A stretch of 33,277 nucleotides of DNA from Flavipsychrobacter sp. (GCA_024508935.1 JANINW010000062.1:34231-67507), one strand, 5' to 3'; shown: positions 8,401-16,883, counted from the first letter of the stretch. A program made the numbers and translations. The notes: generated from the sequence alone by a model not told the origin.

Positions 8401-10513
8401 GTTTTAATGCCTGCAGATCGGCACTGTCTATATTCAGTTCAGCAATCACAGCAAGATCTTTCGCTGTGAGATCCATATTGGCATGCAATTGCATCACCAG
8501 GTTAGGGTCTGCAGATAGCAAAGACAATACACCTGCTTTATGATCCATATTGCCATTAAGATCAATATGGCTGTAGTTATAACCCATAAGACCGGCAGAA
8601 AGGATATTAGCTTTTACAGCCGCATTCATGCTGTTGAGGTCAAATCCCTGGCCTTTAGCCGTCATAACTGCGGTGATAGCACCAACCAGGCTGTCCTTTC
8701 GTATTATCTTGCCCACATTCAGGTTGCGGGTATTTACATACAGGTCGTATTTCTCCCTGCCTTTCCCTGGAGACATGTGAATATAGCCTTTTACCGTAGC
8801 AGCGCCATCGCTGGTAAGCATCACCAGGTTGGTATTATAATCCTGTATCGTACCTTTTACATTACCCACTATAGATACACTGGCAGGCACGTTCAATTGT
8901 TTCAATGCAGATGGCGGAAGTATGGCATTAAGATCAGCAGCCGTAGATTGCAGCTTTAAAATATTCAGATCATAATTGAGCTTCTTACTGTCAGGCAGCC
9001 CTCCCATCTTCCCTTTCAGCGATACAATGGTATGATGAAGACCGGCCAGGTAAAAATTATTTATGTTCAGAGCGCCCAGGTAGCCATTCAATACCGCTTC
9101 AAATTGCAGTCTGCTGTTTCCATATTTCCTGAATAATTCCTGTTTACGAAGGTCGGGCGCAAATAAGAGCACATCTGCAAGCCCTACAGTGCTATTCACC
9201 AGGTTGGTCTTTATAGCCATGCGACCCATAGCTGTTTTCAGGCTGTCTAATGAAGGATATGCCACTTCCAGGTAGTTCTGTAACACGGTATTAGGCGTTT
9301 GCAGGTATAAATTCTTTAAATACCCGCCTTTGGCATGGTAAGCAAAATCTGTTCTCAGCTCCTGCAGGTCCAGCCCACTTTTTTCCTTCACCGCCAGGTG
9401 ATTCACTTTGCCGATAATACTATCGGCCGTATATAATACGTCTTTAGCATGCAGTGCCAGCTTTTGCAGGTCAAGGTGTGCATAATCCATGCCGTATACC
9501 TGCGGTTGCTTGTTCTGGTCATCCATTGCAAAACGGATATTGTCGAGGTTAAGCGTATTGGCTGCAACCCTCCATCTCGACTGCGGCAGCGTATCTACAA
9601 TTACTGCTACTTTTTCCGGTACCGGCGAATGTTTTCCCATAACCATTGTGGCTGTAGTATTGGCCAGGTCAAAACGTTCCACATTTACCTTTTCATTTCC
9701 AAGGTCGAATGTCTTCACCTTTGTCTTCAAACTACCCAGGTTTATGTCAAAAACCATTTTGTTTTTGTTATCGCCGTAGGTAAAGAGAATATTCTTAAGG
9801 TCAATATTATCTGCTGCAAGCAGCAATTTGCTTTTGGTGTTGCTGGGTGGCGATGGTGGCAGGTAAGAAGTATCCTGGTAGAAAGTAGTCTTCAATCCCG
9901 TTACGCCCAAGTTCTTCACATGAAAATCCATAGCCTTGAGGTCTATCTTTTTCATGCCCAGCTCCAGGTGTTGCAAATTCACTGCGAGCCTTGTACCGCC
10001 TGTCTCATCATCAAAACGGGCGTGTATATCATTCAATAAAACTTTATTCACATCAATGGACATGCCTGAAGATGTAGTATCCTTTGTTTTTTCTTCCTTA
10101 GGCTTTGCAGGGTCTCCGGCAAAAGCATTGATGATATAAGTGAAATTGAAATTGGTATCGGGAGCATGGCGGTAAACATGTGCATGTATACCCTCCAGTG
10201 TAAGTTTTTGAACATCTACCTTTCCGCTGATAAGCTTCAGCATATTTAGGTTTACCCGCAGATTGCCGGCATAAAGCAAAGTATCATTGGACTGGTCTTT
10301 AAAAAGCACATTTTTCAGCCTGATATATTTGGGCAGGCCGTAACCCAATTCACCTATCTGAACTTCTGTCTTCAGTTTATTACGCAAAAACCCCACCAGC
10401 TTGTCTCTTACAAACTCTTTTCCGGGTTTTGTGTTCAGCCAAATAACGGCAATAAATACTATAGCCAGTATAATGGCGATACCATATAATAAAATACGTA
10501 ATGCTTTTCGCAT
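5492..10513 (-). CDS. tamB: Translocation/assembly module protein TamB
   Basis: A 1673-residue, AsmA-like giant. One N-terminal membrane helix (about residues 7-27) anchors it in the inner membrane. The body is a long run of beta-rich repeats, as expected for the periplasm-spanning hydrophobic groove of TamB-type bridge proteins. The last 400 residues form the conserved TamB C-terminal (DUF490) domain, including ADVDITAVYTANVPPYDLV and QVFALLILNRFI. It is the first gene of the tamB-tamL operon. The upstream gap is shared with the divergent glycosyltransferase gene; I find no clean Bacteroidota promoter there. The C-terminal tail is very basic (KKRQKDRKETDNKK). Confidence 0.93.
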   Translation of the reverse strand: MRKALRILLYGIAIILAIVFIAVIWLNTKPGKEFVRDKLVGFLRNKLKTEVQIGELGYGLPKYIRLKNVLFKDQSNDTLLYAGNLRVNLNMLKLISGKVDVQKLTLEGIHAHVYRHAPDTNFNFTYIINAFAGDPAKPKEEKTKDTTSSGMSIDVNKVLLNDIHARFDDETGGTRLAVNLQHLELGMKKIDLKAMDFHVKNLGVTGLKTTFYQDTSYLPPSPPSNTKSKLLLAADNIDLKNILFTYGDNKNKMVFDINLGSLKTKVKTFDLGNEKVNVERFDLANTTATMVMGKHSPVPEKVAVIVDTLPQSRWRVAANTLNLDNIRFAMDDQNKQPQVYGMDYAHLDLQKLALHAKDVLYTADSIIGKVNHLAVKEKSGLDLQELRTDFAYHAKGGYLKNLYLQTPNTVLQNYLEVAYPSLDSLKTAMGRMAIKTNLVNSTVGLADVLLFAPDLRKQELFRKYGNSRLQFEAVLNGYLGALNINNFYLAGLHHTIVSLKGKMGGLPDSKKLNYDLNILKLQSTAADLNAILPPSALKQLNVPASVSIVGNVKGTIQDYNTNLVMLTSDGAATVKGYIHMSPGKGREKYDLYVNTRNLNVGKIIRKDSLVGAITAVMTAKGQGFDLNSMNAAVKANILSAGLMGYNYSHIDLNGNMDHKAGVLSLLSADPNLVMQLHANMDLTAKDLAVIAELNIDSADLQALKLSKDELRLRTLIHADFPSLNADYPDGVVNIDQTTITAKGQRYFLDSLFISSKPNADTGQHIVVQADFINAGVTGKTPLSKIGDIIQEHISRHYNIGGDSVKKARSVPADYDLAVNMKIQDRPLLHILLPGLESMDTIGVKAALDPRNLSLNVDAPMVVYAGNTIDSAKVRVNGTDSALTYSLSLNKLTTPAIQLWKTSVAGQLQGHEITANVKIADSVEKDRFAINAVLQQNGNEQVLQLKDGLLLNYKTWQVLQPNKIVFGKEGFYAQGFGFSNGAERISISSQAPQYNSPLHIDIDRFFISNITEILQKDTLLANGVLNTKLTIENLNTAPQASGSLQMQDLSVKNDTIGNLDVQLTNASANAVAAKITISGRGNDIVANGNYFPKPVNGNNFDLKLDINSLSLKTMEGLAMNQIHNSSGKLKGTLVIKGTPAKPSVTGELKTEELTTTVKMLGAPFKMPQERIIFTEKGITFDKFNIYDSLGNKATLTGDIVTEDLNDIRLAMQLNAKKWMVLNSTPADNKLFYGRLVMSSRLGIKGPVKAPVIDGKLTIHDTTKFTVTIPQNQPGIEDSKGIVEFVDMDNPNRYTLLQPKDTAEMPKLAMRSGASIDVNLAIEKNAEFSVIIDEATGDFLRVRGEANLNTVLNPDGTIGLAGTYELKQGAYELNYNLIKRRFNIQPGSTIVFAGDPTKADVDITAVYTANVPPYDLVEKQVSDPAQLNYYKQRLPFDVQLKLKGALLKPVISFDIVLPEEKKYRVSADVTTLVQGKLSQIRTNPSELNKQVFALLILNRFISDNPFESGAGGTSAEYIARQSASRFLSEQLNKFAGDLINGLEVNLDLQSTEDYTTGSKRNQTNLNVSASKRLLDDRLTVTVGNDFGLEGQNQNTNQNTSLIPGNLALDYQLSPDGRYMTRIYRKNELEDIIEGYVVETGVSFIVTVEYNKFGDLFKKRQKDRKETDNKKSGVNN

Positions 10514-10720
10514 ATAGAGTTAGACAATTATAAAAAAATTGTACCCAAAACAGAATTACTTGGTTTGTGGTACGGAATTTATTACCGGCGCCGCGAAGCG
10601 CTCCCACTATACTGTACCCACCGCCGAACACCTTGTTAAATACCAGGCGCCATTACATTACAGACCAATCATATATACACTGGCATACTTTTTTATCCTT
10701 TGCAGGCATATCATTTGTAT

Positions 10721-11803
10721 ATGAAAATAGCCCAAATACCACCATTGTATGAATCTGTACCACCAAAAATGTATGGCGGTACTGAAAGAGTTGTTTCTTA
10801 CCTTACCGAAGAACTGGTAAAACAGGGACAAGATGTTACTTTGTTCGGAACAAAAGACTCTGTCACAAAAGCTGAATTGTTCCCTATATGCGACCAGGCC
10901 ATCAGGCTTAATAAAACGGTACAGGACCCATTGGCTTACCATATTATGCAGATGATGGCAGTGACAGAGCATGCACATGAATTTGATGTGCTGCATTTCC
11001 ATAATGATTACATCCACTATCCTTTTTCAGTTAATGCCGGCTATACCCATCTTACAACCTTGCATGGCCGATTAGACTTGCCTGAATTGAAGATGATCTA
11101 TAAAAAATTCGATACGCTCCCACTCGTATCTATTTCTAACGACCAAAGGCGGCCACAGCCAAATGTAAACTGGGCAGCTACGGTCTATCATGGCCTTCCG
11201 ATCGACCTATACAAAAAAGGGAACGGCGATGGTGGTTATCTGGCTTTTATAGGACGCATCTCGCCAGAAAAGCGCCCGGACAGGGCAATTGAAATAGCTA
11301 AGCGTACCGGGATAAGATTAAAAATAGCCGCAAAAGTAGATAAGGCAGACCAGGCTTATTATGAACAGACCATCAAACCTATGATGGACCATCCGCTGAT
11401 AGAATTTATAGGTGAAATAGGCGAAGCAGAAAAAGGCAATTTCCTGAGCAATGCCATCGCATTATTATTTCCTATAGACTGGCCGGAACCTTTTGGAATG
11501 GTAATGATAGAAGCCATGGCTAACGGCACACCGGTCATAGCCTTTAACTGCGGTTCTGTACCCGAAGTTATAGATAACAATATCACAGGGACTATTGTGA
11601 ACCATATAGACGAGGCTGTATCAGCAGTTAATAATATCCACCGCATAGACCGTAATGTTTGCCGGCAGGTTTTTGAAGAAAAATATTCAGCCGCTGTAAT
11701 GGCGCGTAACTACCTGGCAGTATATGAAAAGCTGATAAAACAATCATGCAGGTATTATGTTATTAAGAACGACATAGTTAGCGGTTATTTGCCGCAGGAC
11801 TAA
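10721..11803 (+). CDS. Family 4 glycosyltransferase (GT-B fold)
   Basis: 360 residues. The N-terminal half has the GT4 donor/acceptor element MYGGTERVVSYLTEEL, and the C-terminal half has FIGRISPEKRPD (nucleotide-sugar binding region) and EPFGMVMIE, with the E-x7-E pair at residues 256 and 264. This is a retaining glycosyltransferase using a nucleotide sugar. I chose the ATG at 10721 (protein begins MKIAQIPPLYE) because this is the normal family start; a TTG seven codons upstream would add an atypical prefix. The next gene, a debranching glucosidase, starts 22 bases after the stop, so the pair is probably one operon. The linkage suggests alpha-glucan or storage/compatible-carbohydrate metabolism; the acceptor is not known. 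Confidence 0.88.
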   Translation: MKIAQIPPLYESVPPKMYGGTERVVSYLTEELVKQGQDVTLFGTKDSVTKAELFPICDQAIRLNKTVQDPLAYHIMQMMAVTEHAHEFDVLHFHNDYIHYPFSVNAGYTHLTTLHGRLDLPELKMIYKKFDTLPLVSISNDQRRPQPNVNWAATVYHGLPIDLYKKGNGDGGYLAFIGRISPEKRPDRAIEIAKRTGIRLKIAAKVDKADQAYYEQTIKPMMDHPLIEFIGEIGEAEKGNFLSNAIALLFPIDWPEPFGMVMIEAMANGTPVIAFNCGSVPEVIDNNITGTIVNHIDEAVSAVNNIHRIDRNVCRQVFEEKYSAAVMARNYLAVYEKLIKQSCRYYVIKNDIVSGYLPQD

Positions 11804-11825
11804 TTATTCATAAGCAACACAAAGT

Positions 11826-13997
11826 ATGAATGATATCATCCAGGTTGAGAACAAGTACTATATCTCTATTAATTCTACTTATGCCGATGACCGCGTAAGA
11901 GTATTAAACCATATAGATACATTTGGCATTTTCGACCGCTGGGGAGATATAAAACAACTGGGCGATGAGGTGCAGGGTATTTATCATAACGGTACGCGCT
12001 TTATTAGTGAAATAGAATTCCGTATCAACGAACACCGGCCCCTGCTGCTGAGTTCTTCAGTGAAAGAAGAAAATGAGATACTTTCTGTTGATCTTACCAA
12101 TCCATCTATTATATGTTCAGACGGCACCTCTATGCACAAAGGCCTGCTGTACATAGGCCGTAGCAAATTCATATACCAGGGTGCCTGCTACGAACAGATA
12201 AAAATATACAACTACGGCCACGAGGCATATGGCTTTGCCGCATCCCTCGCCTTCAATGCCGACTTTAAAGACATATTTGAGATACGCGGCATGAAGCGCG
12301 AAAAAAGAGGTGAGGTGTATGAAATAAAACACCTGCAAGGCAATATTGTAACGATCAATTACCTTGGGCTGGATAATATAAAACGTTGCACAAGAGTTCA
12401 TTTTTCTCATACACCCGATAGCTGGGAGCGGCATGACAAAGCCATATTCAATATAAAGCTGGAACCCCACCAGCACATTGTACTGGAATATACACTCCGC
12501 TTCGAAACAGGAGACGAGGAAACCACATGCCTGGGGTACGATGCTGCACGAAAACTGGTAGCTGAAGAAATGATTGAATTGAATAAGATCATTTCCGGCA
12601 TTACCACATCCAACCAACAATTCAACCAATGGCTGGAGCGTTCGCAATACGATCTGCTATCGTTGCTGGCACATACAGAATACGGTAACTATCCTTATGC
12701 CGGTGTGCCCTGGTACAATACCGCATTTGGCAGGGATGGTATAATTACTGCCATGCAAACATTATGGATAGCACCTACCATAGCAAGAGACGTGCTGAAT
12801 TTCCTGGCCAATACACAGGCAACGGAAATGGATGCATACAAAGATGCAGAACCGGGCAAGATCGTACATGAGATACGCGGGGGCGAAATGGTGGAACTAA
12901 AAGAAGTACCATTTAAACGGTATTATGGCTCTGTTGATTCTACCCCCTTATTTATAATGCTGGCCGGCGCTTATTTTGAACGCACCGGCGACTTGGATTT
13001 TATTAAACAAATATGGTCCAATATAGAAGCGGCCTTGAACTGGATAGATGCTTACGGAGACATTGATGGCGATGGATTTATAGATTATCATCATAAAAGC
13101 GTGAATGGGCTCATTAATCAGGGCTGGAAAGACTCGCACGATAGTATATCAGATGAGCATGGCCACCTGGCTGCACCACCGGTAGCATTGTGCGAAGTAC
13201 AGGGATATGTATACGATGCAAAACTAAAAGCTGCGATGCTGGCCGATGCGCTTGGCATGCAAAACAGCGCAGCGACTCTGAGAGAGCAGGCTGCTGTGCT
13301 GAGAAAAAGGTTTAATGATCAATATTGGGATGAAATTTTTCAATGTTATTTTATAGCGCTTCAGCGCGATAAGCAAGCCTGCCGTATTGTATCATCTAAT
13401 GCAGGGCACTGCTTGTTTACCGGCATTGCAGATACAGACAAAGCATTGAAGACGGCAAAACGCTTAATGCAGCCAGATATGTTTACCGGCTGGGGCATAC
13501 GCACCCTCAGCAGTAATGAAAAACGGTATAATCCCATGTCTTATCATAATGGGTCTGTATGGCCCCACGATGTAGCTATTATAGCCATGGGCTTTGCAAA
13601 ATATGGCCTAAAGGAAGAAGTACTGCAATTAACAAATGGCCTGTTTGATGCTTCCCTGTTTATAGAATTACAACGCCTGCCCGAATTATTTTGCGGCCTG
13701 GAACGCAGGCCTGGAGAAGGCCCTACTGATTACCCCGTAGCCTGCTCGCCGCAGGCATGGTCGGTAGCATCTGTATATATGCTGTTACAGGCATGCCTGG
13801 GCATTGAAATACTGGCAAAAGAAAGGATTTTGAAATTCAATAACCCGGTAATGCCTAAGGGTGTAAAGAAAATACATATTGAGCCGTTGGCATTAGGAGA
13901 AAAACACGTGGCCATAGACGTTCAAAACAAAAAAGGCCATATACAGATCAAAATTCCCGATCTGCCGAAGGATTGGCAGATGCAGATATTCAAATAG
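11826..13997 (+). CDS. Amylo-alpha-1,6-glucosidase (glycogen debranching enzyme type)
   Basis: 723 residues with the two-part layout of bacterial/archaeal-type debranching enzymes. The N-terminal beta domain (about 1-235) includes GDEVQGIYHNGTRFIS. The (alpha/alpha)6 glycosidase domain (about 265-700) has WYNTAFGRDGIITAMQTLW near 296-314, NQGWKDSHDS at 431-440 and YHNGSVWPHDVA towards the end. These are the typical substrate-pocket segments of this group. The expected reaction is hydrolysis of alpha-1,6-linked glucose at branch points. No signal peptide is seen, so it is cytoplasmic. The gene's 3' end overlaps the convergent response-regulator gene by eight bases. Confidence 0.92.
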   Translation: MNDIIQVENKYYISINSTYADDRVRVLNHIDTFGIFDRWGDIKQLGDEVQGIYHNGTRFISEIEFRINEHRPLLLSSSVKEENEILSVDLTNPSIICSDGTSMHKGLLYIGRSKFIYQGACYEQIKIYNYGHEAYGFAASLAFNADFKDIFEIRGMKREKRGEVYEIKHLQGNIVTINYLGLDNIKRCTRVHFSHTPDSWERHDKAIFNIKLEPHQHIVLEYTLRFETGDEETTCLGYDAARKLVAEEMIELNKIISGITTSNQQFNQWLERSQYDLLSLLAHTEYGNYPYAGVPWYNTAFGRDGIITAMQTLWIAPTIARDVLNFLANTQATEMDAYKDAEPGKIVHEIRGGEMVELKEVPFKRYYGSVDSTPLFIMLAGAYFERTGDLDFIKQIWSNIEAALNWIDAYGDIDGDGFIDYHHKSVNGLINQGWKDSHDSISDEHGHLAAPPVALCEVQGYVYDAKLKAAMLADALGMQNSAATLREQAAVLRKRFNDQYWDEIFQCYFIALQRDKQACRIVSSNAGHCLFTGIADTDKALKTAKRLMQPDMFTGWGIRTLSSNEKRYNPMSYHNGSVWPHDVAIIAMGFAKYGLKEEVLQLTNGLFDASLFIELQRLPELFCGLERRPGEGPTDYPVACSPQAWSVASVYMLLQACLGIEILAKERILKFNNPVMPKGVKKIHIEPLALGEKHVAIDVQNKKGHIQIKIPDLPKDWQMQIFK

Positions 13998-14394
13998 CAA
14001 GTATCGTCTTAGCTATATTTTTGAACTCTGCATTATTATCCGGTTTAACAAAATACATCAGCGCGCCTTTTTCAAGACATGCTTCTGCTTCGTGATGATT
14101 CCGGGACGTACTCCATACACATACCTTAAGCGATTTGTATTTTTCGTGCGATGAAAGCGTATTCAACACCTCGTAGCCATTCATTATCGGCATATTATAG
14201 TCCAGTACCAGCAGGTCGGGCAGCTGTCTATGCGCATTATTCTCCAGGTAAGTAATCGTGTCCCTGCCATTATTGGCTGCATGTACTACTACATCCGGAT
14301 GCACATCCAGCAAGGCTTCTTTAAGGAAGTACAAATCATCCTCATCATCATCTGCCAATAAAATGACAGGCGCATTGTACACACGGTTCTCCAT
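13990..14394 (-). CDS. Single-domain response regulator (REC only)
   Basis: 134 residues, all of it a CheY-like receiver domain. The acidic cluster is ADDDEDD (15-20), the phospho-acceptor is D65 in LVLDYNMP, the switch Thr/Ser region is VWSTS, and the conserved Lys is K117 in FVKPDN. There is no output domain. It resembles the Rcp1-like regulators that accept phosphate from PAS or phytochrome-type kinases. It is an orphan here, but the two hybrid kinases on the same strand further right are candidate partners. Its stop overlaps the end of the debranching enzyme gene. Confidence 0.92.
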   Translation of the reverse strand: MENRVYNAPVILLADDDEDDLYFLKEALLDVHPDVVVHAANNGRDTITYLENNAHRQLPDLLVLDYNMPIMNGYEVLNTLSSHEKYKSLKVCVWSTSRNHHEAEACLEKGALMYFVKPDNNAEFKNIAKTILAI

Positions 14395-14744
14395 TGCTAC
14401 GCGAGTTAATTAATTAAGTAAACAAAACCAGATTAGTCTATAACAGAAATTTCCTCATTGCAATTAGCTATGTAACCTCTGCAGACAAGATAAAGAGGAA
14501 CTATAAAAGCAGGCAAATTAAAATATAGCTTCAAGTGTAAAGATAGGTTGTTTATACCGCTTGTACAAAAAATAAAAAACATATAACCTTAGCATAATCA
14601 ATCCATTCCTCCAGGCTAAAATTGCATGTTTAACAATTGTACATACATGTTTCTTTAATGCAGCACGCGGCATAGTTTTTAATTATTGCTAATGCAGGCA
14701 AGTATACCGGGTAAATTTTCACCCTCCGTAAAACCCTCGTAGCA
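14395..14744. other. 350-base intergenic region without a gene
   Basis: AT-rich gap between the divergent response-regulator and hypothetical-protein genes. It should carry the promoters of both. One candidate is visible for the plus-strand gene (14650-14680). I see no convincing ORF, tRNA or strong hairpin in it. A 60-residue minus-strand frame at 14679-14861 is mostly inside the next gene and looks spurious. Confidence 0.6.
14650..14680 (+). promoter_or_regulatory. Candidate Bacteroidota-type promoter
   Basis: TTTC at 14650-14653, exactly 19 bases, then TAGTTTTT at 14673-14680. This is one mismatch in each half of the TTTG-N19-TAnnTTTG consensus. The predicted start near 14687 leaves a leader of about 58 bases before the ATG at 14745. 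Confidence 0.4.
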
Positions 14745-15353
14745 ATGAACGAAGAACATATAGTACCGCAGCAGGAAGATGGCATGCAAAAGGATTTTGA
14801 ATACAGTGTAGATTGTAAAACACTGGCTTCGGCAAAAGGCTTGTTTGATGAAGCCAGACACAGGTTATTATCTGTTAATGAATGGCACGCCTATGGCGGC
14901 AGGCTGAGCGCTAATTTCACACTATCTGATTTCAAAGGGGATGCCTTGGAAAGACCGGCAAGTGTAGGCGATTATATAAAAATAGATATACCTGGCCCTC
15001 CATTACCCCATAAGAAGTATGACTGGGTACATGTTACATCTATTCGCTATGATGCAGAAGAAAATGGGGAATTGATATCCATGCAGCTCAACCCGACAGT
15101 AGACCCCACCTTACCTATGGATGATACCGCGCATTTTTTTAAAGAAGAAGCATCCAGCACTTTTATATTAAAAAGAGAAGGGAGAACTGTTACTATCTCC
15201 TACCATGGGCGCAATGAGAAAGCCAATACATCTACAGACAGTGTGCAGGAAAACATACGCAACTTCCTCGTAGGTATTAGCGCCATGCTTGGATTTTCAA
15301 ACCTGCAATGGCAAAACCTTATTAAGGGCATAATCGAACACGCTGATAATTAA
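14745..15353 (+). CDS. Conserved protein of unknown function
   Basis: 202 residues, soluble, with no signal peptide. Distinct blocks look conserved: VNEWHAYGGRLSANF (about 45-59), GDYIKIDIPGPPLP (about 76-89), YDWVHV, a basic/His block at KREGRTVTISYHGRNE, and GFSNLQWQNLIKGI near the C terminus. I recall similar unnamed proteins in other Bacteroidota with the same WH-Y-G, GDY-KIDIPGP and HGRNE order, but no function. The fold could be a ligand-binding, START/SRPBCC-like alpha-beta domain; this is a guess. The gene sits alone between two signalling loci and has its own candidate promoter. Confidence 0.75.
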   Translation: MNEEHIVPQQEDGMQKDFEYSVDCKTLASAKGLFDEARHRLLSVNEWHAYGGRLSANFTLSDFKGDALERPASVGDYIKIDIPGPPLPHKKYDWVHVTSIRYDAEENGELISMQLNPTVDPTLPMDDTAHFFKEEASSTFILKREGRTVTISYHGRNEKANTSTDSVQENIRNFLVGISAMLGFSNLQWQNLIKGIIEHADN

Positions 15354-15436
15354 TAATCTATCTTCTGTACATGATAGATGGTGTAGCCTACCCCCAGTAA
15401 GAGACAGGAAGCTGTTATCATGATTATAGTTACCAT
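15350..15436 (-). CDS. Possible 28-residue single-pass membrane peptide
   Basis: A short minus-strand ORF running from the ATG at 15436 to the TAA at 15350-15352. It encodes a hydrophobic stretch with sequence MVTIIMITASCLLLGVGYTI followed by YHVQKIDY. That is one membrane helix plus a short polar tail, the shape of known small membrane proteins. It lies 65 bases downstream of cheB on the same strand and overlaps the stop codon of the convergent hypothetical gene. An in-frame TGA lies six codons upstream, so it is not the tail of a longer gene. It may be real or chance. Confidence 0.35.
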   Translation of the reverse strand: MVTIIMITASCLLLGVGYTIYHVQKIDY

Positions 15437-15501
15437 AACTAAAATGTTTGTTCAATTTTTCGAAAACCTTGTGCCTTCAAACACATACATTTCAATTGTA
15501 A

Positions 15502-16077
15502 TTATAATTTATTGATAAAATCAATGATGCCATCTATATCCAGCACATAGTCTACCACCTTACTGGCTATGGCCTGCGAAGGCATATAAGCCACTTCGGC
15601 TGAACGGGGAAGTTGTGCTACAGTGACACCCCCTTTTTCTTTGACATATTTGCAGCCTTCAGTACCGTCGGCATTTGCCCCCGAAAGCAATATGCAAATA
15701 AGACTATCGCCGAAAGCGTCGGCTGCCGATTGAAATGCCACATCTATACTGGGACGGCTGTAATTGACCTTCTCTGAATCGTCCAGCGAGAAACTATGGT
15801 CCTTTTCAAAAAGCAGATGATAATCGCCCGGGGCAATATATACATACCCCGGCCGGATAATATCTTTCTCTTCTATTTCGCATACTTTAAGTTTTGTTCT
15901 TACAGAAAGCAGGCCTGTCAGTATATTATCGTTAGAAAACTTCCGGTGCAAAACTATAACTATGGATTGCCTGAATGCAGGGTGAACAGCAGGAAGTATT
16001 TTCAGCAAAGCATCGAGGCTGCCTGCCGAACCACCTATAAGTATCAACTTAGCTATGCTTCCTTTTGTTTCTTCCAT
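15502..16077 (-). CDS. cheB: Stand-alone CheB-type protein-glutamate methylesterase
   Basis: 191 residues corresponding only to the catalytic domain of CheB. The catalytic triad is visible: S17 in IGGSAGS, H44 in IVLHRK and D137 in SGANADGTEG. The regulatory REC domain of classical CheB is absent, so activity is not controlled by its own phosphorylation. The reaction is hydrolysis of glutamyl methyl esters (and possibly deamidation). Its ATG lies inside the end of cheR, a 25-base overlap that indicates coupled translation. The methylated target is not in the window as a recognisable chemoreceptor. Confidence 0.9.
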   Translation of the reverse strand: MEETKGSIAKLILIGGSAGSLDALLKILPAVHPAFRQSIVIVLHRKFSNDNILTGLLSVRTKLKVCEIEEKDIIRPGYVYIAPGDYHLLFEKDHSFSLDDSEKVNYSRPSIDVAFQSAADAFGDSLICILLSGANADGTEGCKYVKEKGGVTVAQLPRSAEVAYMPSQAIASKVVDYVLDIDGIIDFINKL

Positions 16078-16877
16078 ATTTTATCTTTCCCTACCTGTTT
16101 ATAACGGCCGCTGATGGCAGAAAACTTGAGAGTTTCTTTTGAACCAAGGGCTATATAACCGAGATTTTCAAGGCTGCCATCAAAAAGCGTAAGCACTTTA
16201 TTCTGCAGGTCTTTATTAAAATAGATAAGTACATTCCTGCACATAATCAATTGAAATTCGTTGAAGGAACTATCACTCACCAGGTTGTGGGTAGAATAGA
16301 TCACCCTTTCCAGCAAAGACTCGTTGATCTTTACACGGTCGTACTTGGCTGTATAGTATTTTGAGAAATCCTCCTTGCCTCCCGATGCTATATAATTTTC
16401 AGAATAGTCTTTCATATAGCCCAAGGGCAGTATACCATCTTTGGCTTTCTTTATCACCTCGGGATTTATATCTGTAGCATATATGAGCGACTTATGCAGC
16501 AGGTTCGCTTCTTTTAAAAGTATAGCGGTTGAATACACTTCTTCCCCTGTCGAACATCCGGCATGCCATATCCTTATAAATGGTTTAGATGCTATTGCAG
16601 GTAATATCTGCTCCCGCAGCGTTGCATAAAAAGCAGGATCACGGAACATTTCCGTCACGTTCACAGTAACTTCTTCTACAAAGCGTTTGAGATAATCTTC
16701 ATTTGTACGCAGTTTATAACGAAACTCGGCAAAACTGGGAAAACGGTCGAGCACCATAAGCCTGCTAATACGCCGATGCATAGAAGCCTTAGTATAATCA
16801 CTGAAATCATATCCATACATTTCCAGGACATCATCCAGCAACTGTTCCATTTGTTCGTCACTTAAACTAATATCCAC
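16053..16877 (-). CDS. cheR: CheR-type protein-glutamate methyltransferase
   Basis: 274 residues. The N-terminal helical CheR domain (about 8-70) is followed by NVTEMFRDP (73-81), the SAM-binding motif HAGCSTGEEVYS (105-116), the acidic SAM ligand in ATDINPE (134-140), and CRNVLIYFN near 223. It would transfer methyl groups from S-adenosylmethionine to glutamates. There is no TPR extension or pentapeptide-tether domain. It starts six bases after the preceding response-regulator gene and overlaps cheB, so it belongs to the long minus-strand signalling operon. Confidence 0.93.
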   Translation of the reverse strand: MDISLSDEQMEQLLDDVLEMYGYDFSDYTKASMHRRISRLMVLDRFPSFAEFRYKLRTNEDYLKRFVEEVTVNVTEMFRDPAFYATLREQILPAIASKPFIRIWHAGCSTGEEVYSTAILLKEANLLHKSLIYATDINPEVIKKAKDGILPLGYMKDYSENYIASGGKEDFSKYYTAKYDRVKINESLLERVIYSTHNLVSDSSFNEFQLIMCRNVLIYFNKDLQNKVLTLFDGSLENLGYIALGSKETLKFSAISGRYKQVGKDKIWKKQKEA

Positions 16878-16883
16878 CCAACA

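Noticed and set aside
10691-10720. Two TATC-x-TTTG copies just before the glycosyltransferase start, resembling the -7 element
   Set aside because: Each has three bases between TA and TTTG instead of two, and no TTTG lies at the right distance upstream; too weak to call.
10700-10720. Upstream TTG start for the glycosyltransferase
   Set aside because: It adds seven residues not expected in the family; the ATG at 10721 gives a typical GT4 N terminus.
15356-15379. 7-bp hairpin ATCTATC/GATAGAT after the hypothetical gene
   Set aside because: Short, AT-rich stem with a 10-base loop and no T-run; not convincing as a terminator.
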